In this document: one piece after another, positions 22,701 through 50,934 of the stretch | How positions within the stretch are numbered: position 1 is the first letter of the stretch | Layout of the letters: each line of letters opens with the position of its first letter | Program-made: the position numbers and the translations under genes | Notes under the pieces: model-generated | Database searches by the model: none | Seen by the model: the letters and a program-made list of their open reading frames with translations, nothing else | Told to the model about the DNA's origin: nothing | Assembly (NCBI RefSeq): GCF_036417845.1 | Contig: NC_089985.1 | Coordinates: 32,942,583 to 33,006,582 of the forward strand | Origin: Apteryx mantelli | Taxonomy: Eukaryota > Chordata > Aves > Apterygiformes > Apterygidae | Reading direction: 5' to 3' | DNA length: 64,000 nucleotides

Positions 22701-25700
22701 CATATTGTTACATGCAAAAGAAAACAATTGTTTGTGATCAAATATTCAAATATACTTATGTGCTCCATTAAGCACCTAATCATCCCTGTACTAAAAATAC
22801 CAAAAATACTCTAAAATACTCTTGTACCTAAATACTCTTAAAACTTTAAGACAAAGCACCAGCACCAGGCACAGGGGTTTTTTTTAAGATTTTTTTTGTT
22901 GTTGTTGTTTGGTTGGTTAGTTTTGTTGTTTGTTTTTGTCCCTGTTCCTCCCCCTCTTTCTGACACTACTGACAGCCACCAGCTCTAAACCTCTATCCTC
23001 CAAGGCAAGGACTTCAGGAAGAGTCTTGCTGGATGGTCTGTTTGAAGCCAGATACACCATCTGAGGAAACAGCTTAGGTGGCTTAGTTCCTTCACAGTAA
23101 ATAGAGCTAAGACTTACACCAGCTCACAGAATGGCTGAGGTTGGAAGGGACCTTTGGAGATCATTTGGTGCAACCCTCTGCTCAAGTAGGGTCACCTACA
23201 GCAGGTTTCCCAGGACTGTGCCAGATGGAGACTTCAAAGCCTCTCTGGGCAACCTGCTCCAGTGTTCAAACACCCTCACAGTAAAAAAAAGTCTTTTCTT
23301 ATATTCCAACAGAACTTCCTGCATTTCAGTTTGCGCCCATGGCCCCTTGTCCTGTCACTGGGCACCACTGTAAAGAGTCTGACTCCAACATCTTTGTGCC
23401 CTCCCTTTAGATACTTATACGCATTGATAAGATTTCCCTCCCTGCCCCAAGCCTTCTCTTCTCTAGGCAAAACAATCCCAGCTCTCTCAGCCTTTTCTCA
23501 TATGACAGATGCTCCAATCCCTTCACCATCTTCTTGACCTTCATTGGGCTCACTCCAGTAGCCACCTATCTCTCTTGTACTGGGGAGCCCAGCACCGGAC
23601 CCAGCATTCCAGGTGAGGCCTCACCAGGGCCAAGCAGAAGGGAAGGATCACCTCCCTCAACCTGCTGGCAACACTCTTCCTTCTAGCTCAGATTCTCAGA
23701 GTATGTATTAGCAGAATTCATATACACAAGACATCAATATTTCATTCGTAGCATCATGAACTTTCATTGTCTGATTCTTGCGACTTCTTTCCACAGTCAT
23801 GAAATGTTTGCAGATACTCTCTTCAAAGTTGAAGTTTCAGATATCTCACCAGGAAAGTACAGAACTATAAAGCTGGGAGGTTCCTTTAAATTCTGCCTTA
23901 AGCCTTCTCACCAGTTGCTTAATTTCTCCTCTCTGCAATCAGTCTCCAGTGCAACCAGATGTTCTACTTTTTTGTTTTGTTAGTAGACTAAAACCCCATT
24001 TTAAATTCAAAAAAAAGTTTAGCACGTTTGCAGAAGTCCTTAGAGAACAGCTCAGCACTACACTAAATGAAAAAAGTACACAACTTTTTCGTGTTAGCAG
24101 GTTTACATTTTATATAAACAAGTAAATTTGAAGTGAATATTTTCAGTTTTTCAAATCGGACATTGATTCCTCTCACCTGTTTATTGATCTCTGTAATATT
24201 TATCCAAATTTTATTTAGTCCCAGCTCTCCAGTCTCAATTTGTTCTAGCTGCTTTTGCTTCTGCAGCAAATCTTCATTCAGTTTAGGAATTTCCTGGAAT
24301 GATGTCTTTTGATTAGATTCCACTAAAAAAATAAGAAATGAGAAGTCCAGCTAAACAATGCTGAAAAGGCAATAAACTTTACAAGCAGCAATATCCACAT
24401 ATCTACAACAGTCAAAGATGACAACAACAGCCTACAACAGTTTACTGCCTATTCTGAAGGTGCTTGTTTGGAACAGCAGCTCTTTTGGTCTAAAAAGCAT
24501 TTATATTTGTAGAGACTGTACTAAATTTAACACTTTGCAAGTTATGCATGATAGTACTGTCATTCTGGTAACCCTCAGCAGCTATTTAGTGCAGTTATTC
24601 TGTATTACTTCCACAGATGGACATGAAATAGTAACAGAATTATAAATAAGAACTGCCAATAGCACCAGGGCAAAGGCAGCATGTGAAGTGAACCTTTATG
24701 CCCTTTTCAAGCCTACAAAGGGGTTGCTGACCATGAAGTGAATTCCAAACAGATTAGGGTGATTACAGTTCTTCCATGTGACAAAGACAACTGAACTACT
24801 CTGCGAAAGCACTGCATAAGGTTACACGCTAACGCCTGTTGGTAAAACAAATCAATAAACAAGTTCCTTGGAAATAAAATCAGTTAATATTATGGAAGTG
24901 GTAAATACGTAGCTCAAAACAATTCAAGCAAGTCTCAGCCATGCAGCTCTTCCAGGGTCAGCAGCAACAAGGCTGTTTAGTTACAAATGGTATTAGGCAA
25001 TCCTAAACCCCAGGGTCTGGGAGGAAACAAGTCAGCAAAGGTTTTGAGGTGGAGATGAAAGGGTTCTCCAAAACCTGCAGCTCCACCCTACAATGCAGCA
25101 CTGGAATGCTCCAGAACACACTGCCATTTTTCAGACCCCAGAACACCAAGAGCAGCAGGATCTACATGATACACATCTGGCAGCTCCCTGAAGGAGCTTC
25201 CATGTGTGACCCATAGAGCCAAAAGCGAATGCCTTTAGGAGTGCTTTAGGTCTGTGAAGTGGATGCCCGTATATACATAACTAGGAACGTGCATCTTCAA
25301 AACCACATTTCACTTTTTCTTTAATTAAGCAAGTTCTGCAAGATATTTCTAGGTATTGACAGCTCAAAATCCAAATAACAGTTCTGGCAAAGACGACCTT
25401 GAAAAGACTATTAACAAGGTGAATTTTAGCCAAAACAGAAAGCTAATTTTGTATTTGTGTACCTTCTACACAAGCAGTTCACACTGAATCTGATGGCTTC
25501 TCCTCAGATTTCAGAGCCCTGTACACAAAACATCTTTCATTAGGCCACTCTCACTGTGCTCGTCATTGTGTGTTTCAGTAACCTACTTAGAGTTTCTTAC
25601 TGTACTTGGAAGGTTCATTACAAAACACTTTCTGAGCAACACTACTAAAAACTGAATGGAAACACTACAATAATTTTTCCCTCTCTAATTGTACTACAGA

Positions 25701-28620
25701 TGCAAAGAAGTCATATTTAAAAACGCTCTCATACCATACTCGATTTGTTTTAAGCATAGCAGAACACAAAGAAATACTGACAAGGTAAACTGTTCTTATG
25801 AAGACAGACTTTAGATGAAGATTGAGAAGAGGAAGATTTTTTTCCAAACCTGCCATAGGACAGACTGATCTGCGTGCCTTAATTTCTCCCTCCACCCACC
25901 TGCTTCCTTGAAGTAGGAGGTTACGTTTTGGAACCAGGTTATTCTTGCTGTATGGGTTTGCGTTGTTTTTTTCTTGTTTTGTTTAATGGTATGTCTCAAC
26001 ATGGTTCCAACTTGGCTTCCAGGCACTGCTATTACAGTGACAAGGAAATATGGGACTATTTCATCACTATCTGAAGGATTAAATGCACTGTTTTTCTATC
26101 ACCGCTCTTAAGGAGAGGACAAGCACATTTGTAACTGCTGGACAGTAAGCTCAAAGTGAACAACTGCTTTAACAAAGAGCTCTATGTAAAACAGGAATGA
26201 TACAACTTAACTACACCAAGGCCAACTAATGTTGTCATCTTGCAAAACTCTTACTGCCAGTATGTACTATTGCTTTAAGCAGACTGGTCTGTGAAGACCA
26301 ACAGTTAGCTTATCCAGAACAGGGCAGAAACTGCTACTGTGGAGCGGAGCTGTTCATTATGGTCAGAGGCACAATGCAGAGCCTGTAACTGAAGGTATCT
26401 TCCAGCACTGGCAGACTCCAGACAGGACTAACTCTTCAGGAGTTTTGTGTCACTGAATGTAAAAGCACATCTACCAGCAATGCTTTCTCTCACTTCTAAC
26501 CAGCCAGAAGATTCTACCTTGGCAGACAGATCAGTTACCAGTTACTCATCGCCTCTCAGCAACACTATGTACCTTAACAGGATGCCCTAGACACCAACAG
26601 TAAAGAACATCTAAACATACTTCCTCGACATCACATTCTATCACAAGCAAATCAAGTCTTCTCCTCACCTTCAGCCCTAGCTTCCTCATGATTTTAAAAT
26701 GAATCTCAAGGGCTCTGGTCATATTTTAAAGTTTTTTTTTCAAGTACAGAGCACAAAAATTCTAAGATGAACTTATGGGACAAAAGCTGCAGTCAACAAT
26801 GATGCTCCTTGGGAAAAACAAACCTAGTTAACTTTCTTGAAGTAGCTAGAGAGTGAATGCCTAGGCCTCACTACCTCTTGCTCTATTCACACACCTCTTC
26901 ACCTTACCCTTGCATTTTTCAATATATAGGATTTTAAATACCACTAAAATAAGGCACACCAAAACATATCATCTCTCCAGAGGTGAAGCATAGAGAACCG
27001 AGTGCATGTTATATGCAAATTTTACTGTTCGTTATACTTCAGCACTACAGTGGCAGTTATGGTATTGAAATCTAACATGCACAAAGAAAACCCAAGATCA
27101 ACGAGCAGAATGCTTCATGTAAATTCTATACTTCATATCATATGCAACTCATTAGACAACAGTTAAATAAAAATGGGTCAATGCAAGTAAGATTATACAC
27201 ATTAGAAAGACATATAGAAAAAATGTAATATTGAAGCAGCATTTAATTACAGCTATCTGTGGGCAAGCATTAGAAGTTTTTAAAACAGCTCAAGACAATA
27301 GCATATTTTCCATCAACTTTACAGTGAAGCAGCAAAATTCTGTAGACCGCTTTTACATGAATGACTAGTACTTTTTCAAGTAGTGGCTCCCTTTGGAAGG
27401 AAGCATTCCCAAGCCCAAAGTTAGGAATTTTAGAAGAATATATACAAGCAATCACAGGTCCACTTAAGCCCAGTGTTCTTACTCCTCCTCAGGAAGTACA
27501 GACAGGCAAGCATATATGATACTTGCCTTAGATTCTCCCAGCCTCCAAGTAATTTTGTCTCGGGGAACTTCTCAAGTCAAGGGTACTTTGTCTGCTTAGT
27601 ATTTTCATGATCTGAATAAGCATGCAAGCAACTAAAGCTCTTCATAATGCCCAAAGCAAATCTGAAATGCTATAGTTACATTCATACTTACTAGTTCGAA
27701 ACTTTTCCTTTATTGCATCCAGATCTTCCTTGAGCGCTACCTGCATCCAGACTAAGCCAACACAAGTGACCACACAAGCAGCAAGAATGACAAAAGCACA
27801 TAATGGGTAACAGAATTTGCAGCATCGTAGATAATCTCCCCTGGGTAAAACAGAAATAATGGGTTGTGAATATTCAATAGTACCTGCAAAAGTTTTGTTT
27901 TAAATGCAGTTCAGGCTAATCAAGGAACAGCACTGGAACAGCACACACACTTGGGCTGACAAAGTCTAATGAAGAGTTTTGCCAAGAGTACATAAGTCTA
28001 TACCACAAAAAGAGGACTATGACTCTCTGTACAGTCTGTCCTCAGGAGAAACGCCTAGCATATTTAAGAGCAGCAGGTTCCTCTTACTAAGATTTCCTAT
28101 TCTGCTAACACAAATTCACGTGAGGAACATCTGCCTGATAGCTTGGAAAGCAGGCTTGAAGAAAGGGTTTTATCGCAATGTTATGACAAGTCCCTTTAGA
28201 TTATCCCAAACTGAAAGCCTGACTCTCCCTACGACAGGCCTCCTTCAGCTACTCTTAGAGGCCCATCAACATCGCTGTTGCTTAACCGGGAAGTTTATCT
28301 CCGGCAGAAGCACGCTGCTGGGCGCTCACGATAAGGCGGCACTGAGTCAGCGCCGCCGGAGGACGCCGGGCGGCGGGCAGCGCCAGGCGGCGGGAACTCG
28401 GCGCCCCGCGGCGCCCCGAGCCCGGCGGCCCCGCTCACCGGGCGAAGCGGCCCCGCGCGCCCGGCGCCGCGAACTCGTCCTCCTCGGAGCTCGACTCGGA
28501 GTCGGAGGCGGGCGGCTCGGTGCGCAGCAGCCGGTGGCCCGAGCCCTTCTTGGCGGGCTTCTTCCTGCGGCCGTCGGCGGCGAGGCCGATGAGGGCGTTC
28601 AGCTCCTTGCGCTTCTTCAT
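13552..28620 (-). CDS. EFCAB14: EF-hand calcium-binding domain protein 14, complete CDS in eleven exons
   Basis: Joined exons: 28620-28439, 27840-27692, 24322-24177, 21624-21526, 20069-19959, 19044-18964, 18094-17903, 17243-17163, 15801-15690, 14673-14542, 13727-13552. They total 1461 nt, giving 486 residues (human about 495). The N-terminus [14 protein letters not shown] matches human EFCAB14 (KIAA0494). An acidic Ser/Glu patch near residues 40-49 is followed by a Cys-rich juxtamembrane stretch (CCKFCYPLC, 67-75) and one hydrophobic segment at about 73-93. A long heptad-like coiled-coil region runs to about residue 330. Two EF-hand loops follow, at 438-449 (degenerate) and 468-479. Six N-glycosylation sequons (N152, N249, N269, N292, N315, N338) all follow the membrane segment, so I infer a lumenal or extracellular C-terminal side. 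The molecular function is not established. Confidence 0.96.
14542..14673 (-). CDS. EFCAB14: EFCAB14 exon 10 (residues 385-429)
   Basis: Acceptor AACAG, weak donor GAAG-GTTTGT. A Ser/Thr/Asp-rich linker ends in [13 protein letters not shown], the counterpart of human LRPISLPGVSSTE just before the EF-hands. Confidence 0.94.
15690..15801 (-). CDS. EFCAB14: EFCAB14 exon 9 (residues 348-385)
   Basis: Acceptor ATGCAG, donor AATG-GTAAGA. It contains [16 protein letters not shown], almost identical to human. Confidence 0.95.
17163..17243 (-). CDS. EFCAB14: EFCAB14 exon 8 (residues 321-347)
   Basis: 81-nt phase-0 exon, acceptor CTGTAG, donor AAG-GTAAAT. It is an acidic, Asn-rich linker ([18 protein letters not shown]) with low conservation. 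It was placed by splice sites and frame continuity. Confidence 0.83.
17903..18094 (-). CDS. EFCAB14: EFCAB14 exon 7 (residues 257-320)
   Basis: 192-nt phase-0 exon, acceptor TTTCAG, donor GTG-GTAAGT. It encodes [20 protein letters not shown] and [19 protein letters not shown], a heptad-rich coiled coil with three sequons. It matches human LEEVNSALVGYQRQND/NLTQRVNLIESDVVAMSKV. Confidence 0.95.
18964..19044 (-). CDS. EFCAB14: EFCAB14 exon 6 (residues 230-256)
   Basis: 81-nt phase-0 exon, acceptor CATTAG, donor CAG-GTATTT. It is a divergent Pro/Thr/Asn-rich linker ([18 protein letters not shown]) with an NQT sequon. This is the least conserved segment, so boundaries rest on splice sites and phase. 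Confidence 0.85.
19251..19262. repeat. poly(C) tract in EFCAB14 intron 5
   Basis: A run of about twelve C in an AT-rich intron, a simple homopolymer. Confidence 0.7.
19959..20069 (-). CDS. EFCAB14: EFCAB14 exon 5 (residues 193-229)
   Basis: 111-nt phase-0 exon, acceptor TTCCAG, donor GTG-GTAAGA. It encodes [12 protein letters not shown]... and [16 protein letters not shown], a continuing coiled coil like human IGNTLNSV/EHKKTMELLQSDM. Confidence 0.93.
21526..21624 (-). CDS. EFCAB14: EFCAB14 exon 4 (residues 160-192), GC donor
   Basis: Encodes [20 protein letters not shown] and [13 protein letters not shown], matching human TSAVNHLKANVKSAADLISLP. The donor reads CAGAAG-GCAAGT, a perfect GC-type donor context. 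Confidence 0.95.
22876..22942. repeat. T/G-rich (GTT)n-like low-complexity tract
   Basis: T8 runs followed by GTTGTTGTTG and TTTGTTGTTTG units. It lies in EFCAB14 intron 3, a few hundred bases from the CR1 insertion. Confidence 0.6.
23124..23680 (-). mobile_element. 5'-truncated CR1 LINE in EFCAB14 intron 3
   Basis: Minus-strand CR1 3' end of about 557 bp, ending in a single CACAGAAT (ATTCTGTG read 5'-3'). It covers the terminal part of the ORF2 reverse-transcriptase region, with encoded remnants such as [11 protein letters not shown] and VVPSDRTRG, and the 3' UTR. It parallels 33436-34020 of the larger CR1 in this window but is more diverged. It lies in the same orientation as its host gene. 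Confidence 0.9.
24177..24322 (-). CDS. EFCAB14: EFCAB14 exon 3 (coiled coil, residues 111-159)
   Basis: The split Met codon A|TG joins to [19 protein letters not shown]. The helix is Glu/Lys/Leu-rich and contains sequon NIT at 152. Donor is CAG-GTGAGA. Confidence 0.96.
27692..27840 (-). CDS. EFCAB14: EFCAB14 exon 2 (transmembrane segment, residues 61-111)
   Basis: Acceptor TACCCAG, donor CTA-GTAAGT. It encodes [20 protein letters not shown] and the rest of the membrane helix, ending near [14 protein letters not shown]. Five cysteines cluster at the membrane entry, which suggests palmitoylation (inference). Confidence 0.96.
28439..28620 (-). CDS. EFCAB14: EFCAB14 exon 1 (residues 1-61)
   Basis: Starts [17 protein letters not shown] and contains [19 protein letters not shown]. 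Donor is CG-GTGAGC after two bases of codon 61. A Lys-rich then acidic N-terminal tail precedes the membrane segment. The start is fixed by identity to the human N-terminus. Confidence 0.96.
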
Positions 28621-28770
28621 CCTCTTGTGGGGCGTGGGCGGCGGCGCGGCCGGCGGCTCGCTCCCGGCTTCCCCCGCCGCCGTTGCCGCTGCCGCCGCCG
28701 CCGCGCCCCGGCTCGCCAGCGTGCGGCCGCCGCTCGCCGGCTCCGCGGGCCCCGCCGCGGCTACGGGCGC

Positions 28771-28848
28771 TCAGCGGGGCCGCGGCCGCTGCCTCCCCGG
28801 CGGCGACACGCCCGGCGCCGCCGCCGCCGCCCGCCCCGCCCGCGCCAT
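28771..28848 (-). other. EFCAB14: Upstream ORF in the EFCAB14 5' leader (25 codons)
   Basis: An ATG at 28848-28846 is in the same frame as the EFCAB14 start 228 nt downstream, but the frame stops at 28771. It encodes a short Ala/Arg/Pro-rich peptide (MARAGRAAAAAPG...). If the TSS lies upstream it would act as a uORF rather than an N-terminal extension. Confidence 0.45.
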
Positions 28849-29169
28849 GGCTGCTCCCACCGCCGCCCGCCCCGCCTCCCGCCCCGCCTCCCGCCTGCCA
28901 GCAAGCGGCGCCCCCATTGGCCGGCGGCCGCCCCGCCCCGCCGGCGCTTTAAAGGGCCAGGCCCCCCCCCCGGCTGCTCCGGAGTGGGCGCGGAGCGGGG
29001 CGGGGCGGGGCGGGGCGGGGCGGGAAACGCGCGGCGGGGCTGAGGGTTCGCGTCCCACTTCCGGCAGGTGGGAAGGGCGCTTGGGAAGCTGGTCTCGCAC
29101 TGAATTACACACATGCAGGACGCGTGCAGGGAGCGGGCGCAAGCGTTGCAGGAGTGCTGTCACCCTTTA

Positions 29170-31580
29170 GGTGCAGATCGCCACGCGCATCACTCACCCA
29201 TTGGTTTTCCAGTATTATTTTATCTCGACTACTAGCTGAATTCCCTCTCTCTTGGCAAACACCTAAAAAGTCAGTCGCAAGCAAAGACCTGGCCGTTCCC
29301 CGTCTCCACAGGCGGAGAGCAACCAACCACCCGAAAAGTCAAGCCGCACTGTATTTCTATGCTTTCTTTACGCCCGCAGCACTGCGGCAGCCCTTTCTCG
29401 CGCCCCGGTGAGCCGGAGCCGGCGCCAGGCGAGGCGGCCCGGGAACCTCCCGCCGATGGGGACAGGCAGGTCACCGACACGTGAGCATTTCAGTTTGGAA
29501 AAAAGCTTATGAATTTGTGAGACTGGCCTTTTTGGCTTCAAATTTCCCATTTCCAGCCGACTGATGGACCATTAAACTTCTCCCACTCCTCAGCCGCAGC
29601 GCGGTAACGCACGCGCTCACAAAACGCAGCCGCTGTCCCTGCAGCTCCGCAGAGCCGCACAGGGTCCCAGACCCGCTTAGAGGCCGCGGTGTCCTGCAAC
29701 AGCCGAGTCTGTGTTTTCTCTGCTCCAAACCCTAATTTCCCATGTGAATCTAGGGAAAACAGTCTGTTTGTCACTTAAACTCATTCTGGAAATGGTTCAT
29801 TTCTAGATCCTGGCATTTTCCCAGACACCCACCAAAGAAAAATTCAAGCCAAGGATTACAGGTTGGGAACCTGATAAGCGTTTAAGAGAAAATCGTCTTA
29901 GCGAAACAATGGTTTCTGGCAGCCTGCATTGTTGGTGCTACTTTCTATTCTGCCTGCAGCAAAGCTGTGCTCAAACTGCCATGTTACATCTTTGGGCTCT
30001 CTGCTTTCTACAGCATCAGAAAATCAGTCTGGCATGTGATTCACCATACTCACTGAGGCGGATGTGTCTTCAAAATTTGTTCCAGCCATTTTTAAGCTAC
30101 AGCTTAAAATTATAGCTCACTTCATATAGGAACAACAGCAAGGCAGAGTTCTCACTGCAGGCGTTTGCAAACCAGGGATCTCCTAAGAGCCTGGGATAAC
30201 AGCCACCACTTCTGTCCTCAAAGCTCAGTTCTTCCTAGTGCAGCCAGTGGGGACATCCAGTTCTCACTCCTCCGCTGGAGGAAAGAAGCTGCTGATGGCT
30301 GCAACGTTGCGCAAAGCTGTGTGGACCAAAAAGGGACTCTTTCAAAAAGTTTAAGAAACAGCAGAGTGAGACCTTGAAGCTCCACATGGGGCTGGTATTT
30401 TTGCCAGACATGTAGCTTGGGTTTCCCCAGTGGAAAATTGAATGTGTTTGGACAATTAGGAGCATATTCAATTTCCTTCCCTGCAACAGCCTCAGGCCTG
30501 GGGCACATCTGGAGCATCTGTCCTGTGCTCTCGGTGCTCCTGCTGCCAGTGGGAGGCGAAGGAGGGAGCTCCTGACTGAAACACAGGGGAGAGAGGAAAA
30601 GAGCTTGGAGGCGAGAGGGGAAGCCCTGGGAGGCAGGGAACATGTGATGAAGACTTTGGGAGGGGGAAGGCCAAGGTATGTCTATTTTCTCCTTCAGGTT
30701 TACTGTACTAAGAGCCTTGAGAACTGCATATAAAGTAACAATATTCCCAAAAGATGGCTTTCCATGCCTGTTGGTGTTGTGAGACAGTCTGCTAAGCGCT
30801 GTCTCTAAAGTGCAAGGCTCTCATTCCCCCAGAAGGCCCTGATCACACTCAATCCTTGCAAGTTTTCTGTGCATCAGTGCACAAGGCAGCAGCATGGGCG
30901 ATCAACAGGGTGAGGATATCCCCAGATCTGTACCAGGTCAAAGCCCTGTTCAGCTCAGTACTTGACCACAACTGTAAGCCCATGCCGAGAGAGAGAGGAC
31001 AGTGTAAGTGGGTCGGCGCTGGGCTATGTGGTGGAGCAGGACTGTGCTGTTCCTCAGCATTATCCCCTTAGCATGACAAACGAGCCTGGTGAATCACACG
31101 CCCAAATGATTTCAGATGCTACGGAGGGCCCAAAGTGGGAGTTCAAGCTGACTGCAGGCAGACCATAAAGGCTGTGGCAGGGAAGCGTGCTGGCTAGCGA
31201 GGTCCCTTGGGACATGGTGTCCCCCAGGTGCAGCGTGGTGCAGTGCCTTCCCTCCTGCACTGCCGTCCCACGTGTGAGAAGCGGCCAGCTTATAGAGGAC
31301 GGTGTCAGCAAAGCAGGTCTACCTGGTGTTCGGGGCGATGGGCCAGAGAGGCACCCCAGACCGTGTGTGAGGAGCGGGCTGGGCTGCAGGGAAGCACGTG
31401 GCAGGTTGTCTGCACCATCCTGCTCCGCCTGCGACATCCGGCAGCTTGGTGCCCTTGCTCTGCGGGTTGCAACACCTTCGGCTCGCCGGCAGCAAGCGGC
31501 GACGTCTTCTTTCTTGCTCTTCAGCGCAGACCCCTCATAGTGCCTGCAGACCTCCTGCCCTGTGATCTCGAACGGGACAA
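29170..31580. other. Intergenic spacer between divergent EFCAB14 and CYP4B
   Basis: About 2.4 kb without a supportable gene. The first 500 bp are GC-rich (EFCAB14 CpG shore). The rest is mixed sequence, becoming GC-rich again from about 31190. An AGGTCAAAGCCC motif at 30935-30946 resembles an HNF4/DR1 half-element about 650 bp upstream of the CYP4B TATA box. Confidence 0.6.
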
Positions 31581-31582
31581 GG

Positions 31583-31589
31583 TATAAAA
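31583..31589 (+). promoter_or_regulatory. TATA box of the CYP4B gene
   Basis: TATAAAA about 245-270 bp upstream of the candidate start codons, in a GC-rich setting. It implies transcription from near 31612. Short uORFs then lie in the leader (ATGs at 31635 and 31786). Confidence 0.55.
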
Positions 31590-31851
31590 TCTGCGCTTGC
31601 TGCAAGTGGCAGCTCTGAGCGCTTTTGCAGGTGGATGGTGCATTTTCCGAGGCTCCGCTTGGATGCTTTCCTCCCAACAACGACTGTTGTGATTCGGTAG
31701 CTGCTTGGACTCCGAACCTGCCCCTTTGCATAACATTGGCTGAACGTGCAGCGCACAGCCGGAGTCGGAGCAGGCTGCCAGAACAATGAATTCAGTGTCG
31801 GCCTGAGCCACCCGCAGCAGCACGAGGATGATCTCTGCATTTGAGAGAGTG

Positions 31852-50399
<18,548 letters not shown>

Positions 50400-50903
50400 C
50401 GCTGGAAAAAAGTGCTGACTTCACCGGGGGGAGGGACCATGCAGATAACAAGACAATATTTCATCAGGCCAAAAGATGCAAGGCAGGATTCAGGGATCAG
50501 GATTCCTTATTTCTATGCTTCTTCCACCAGCTAAAAGCCCTTTTTGGCCTGGTAGCGTATCACACCCTTTCAGTTTGATAGGTGGGCTTGGAATTAACTG
50601 CAGGTTCTGTCAGTCTTTTCCTCACCCAATTCTGTCTTTACTCTTGTGTCTTCTCTGAATTCTTCCCCATTACCCTTTCCCAGCCATCCTCTGATGTCTA
50701 CACTTCCCTCAGTGCCTAGACTTGAGCCTTCTTCTACTTGCATTGTACTTCTCTGAGGCCTTACGAGAACAGTTCATGTCAGACCTCGCTCTCTTTCTTG
50801 TATCCAATCTATGTCTGTTTTGTTAAAAGCAATGATTATAGTTTGGGCTCTTAACCTATGTGCAGATTACAAAATATTGTGTCATTTTTGTCATTTTTAT
50901 TTT

Positions 50904-50909
50904 AATAAA
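50904..50909 (+). terminator. CYP4B1: CYP4B polyadenylation signal AATAAA
   Basis: AATAAA about 505 bp after the stop codon in an AT-rich stretch, the first clear plus-strand signal. It gives a 3' UTR of about 530 bp. Confidence 0.6.
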
Positions 50910-50934
50910 TCAATAATTATTCCTGTAATAGCAG

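Larger units (their letters stand above)
28305..29060 (-). promoter_or_regulatory. EFCAB14: CpG island and promoter of EFCAB14
   Basis: Strongly CpG-rich sequence over exon 1 and about 440 bp upstream of the start codon. Reading along the minus strand it shows a (GGGGC)n GC-box array at about 28995-29023, TTTAAA at 28947-28952, and an NF-Y-type GGCCAATGGG at about 28914-28923. Another CCAAT lies near 29202. Sequence inspection only; the TSS probably lies between about 28850 and 28900. Confidence 0.75.

Noticed and set aside
27979-29043. 354-codon plus-strand open frame over the EFCAB14 CpG island
   Set aside because: It is the Arg/Ala/Pro-rich shadow of EFCAB14 exon 1 and its promoter. Stop codons are rare there because of GC content.
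30218-30643. 141-codon minus-strand open frame
   Set aside because: Serine/proline/leucine-rich with no recognisable domain, overlapping ORFs in other frames, and no convincing promoter or splice context.
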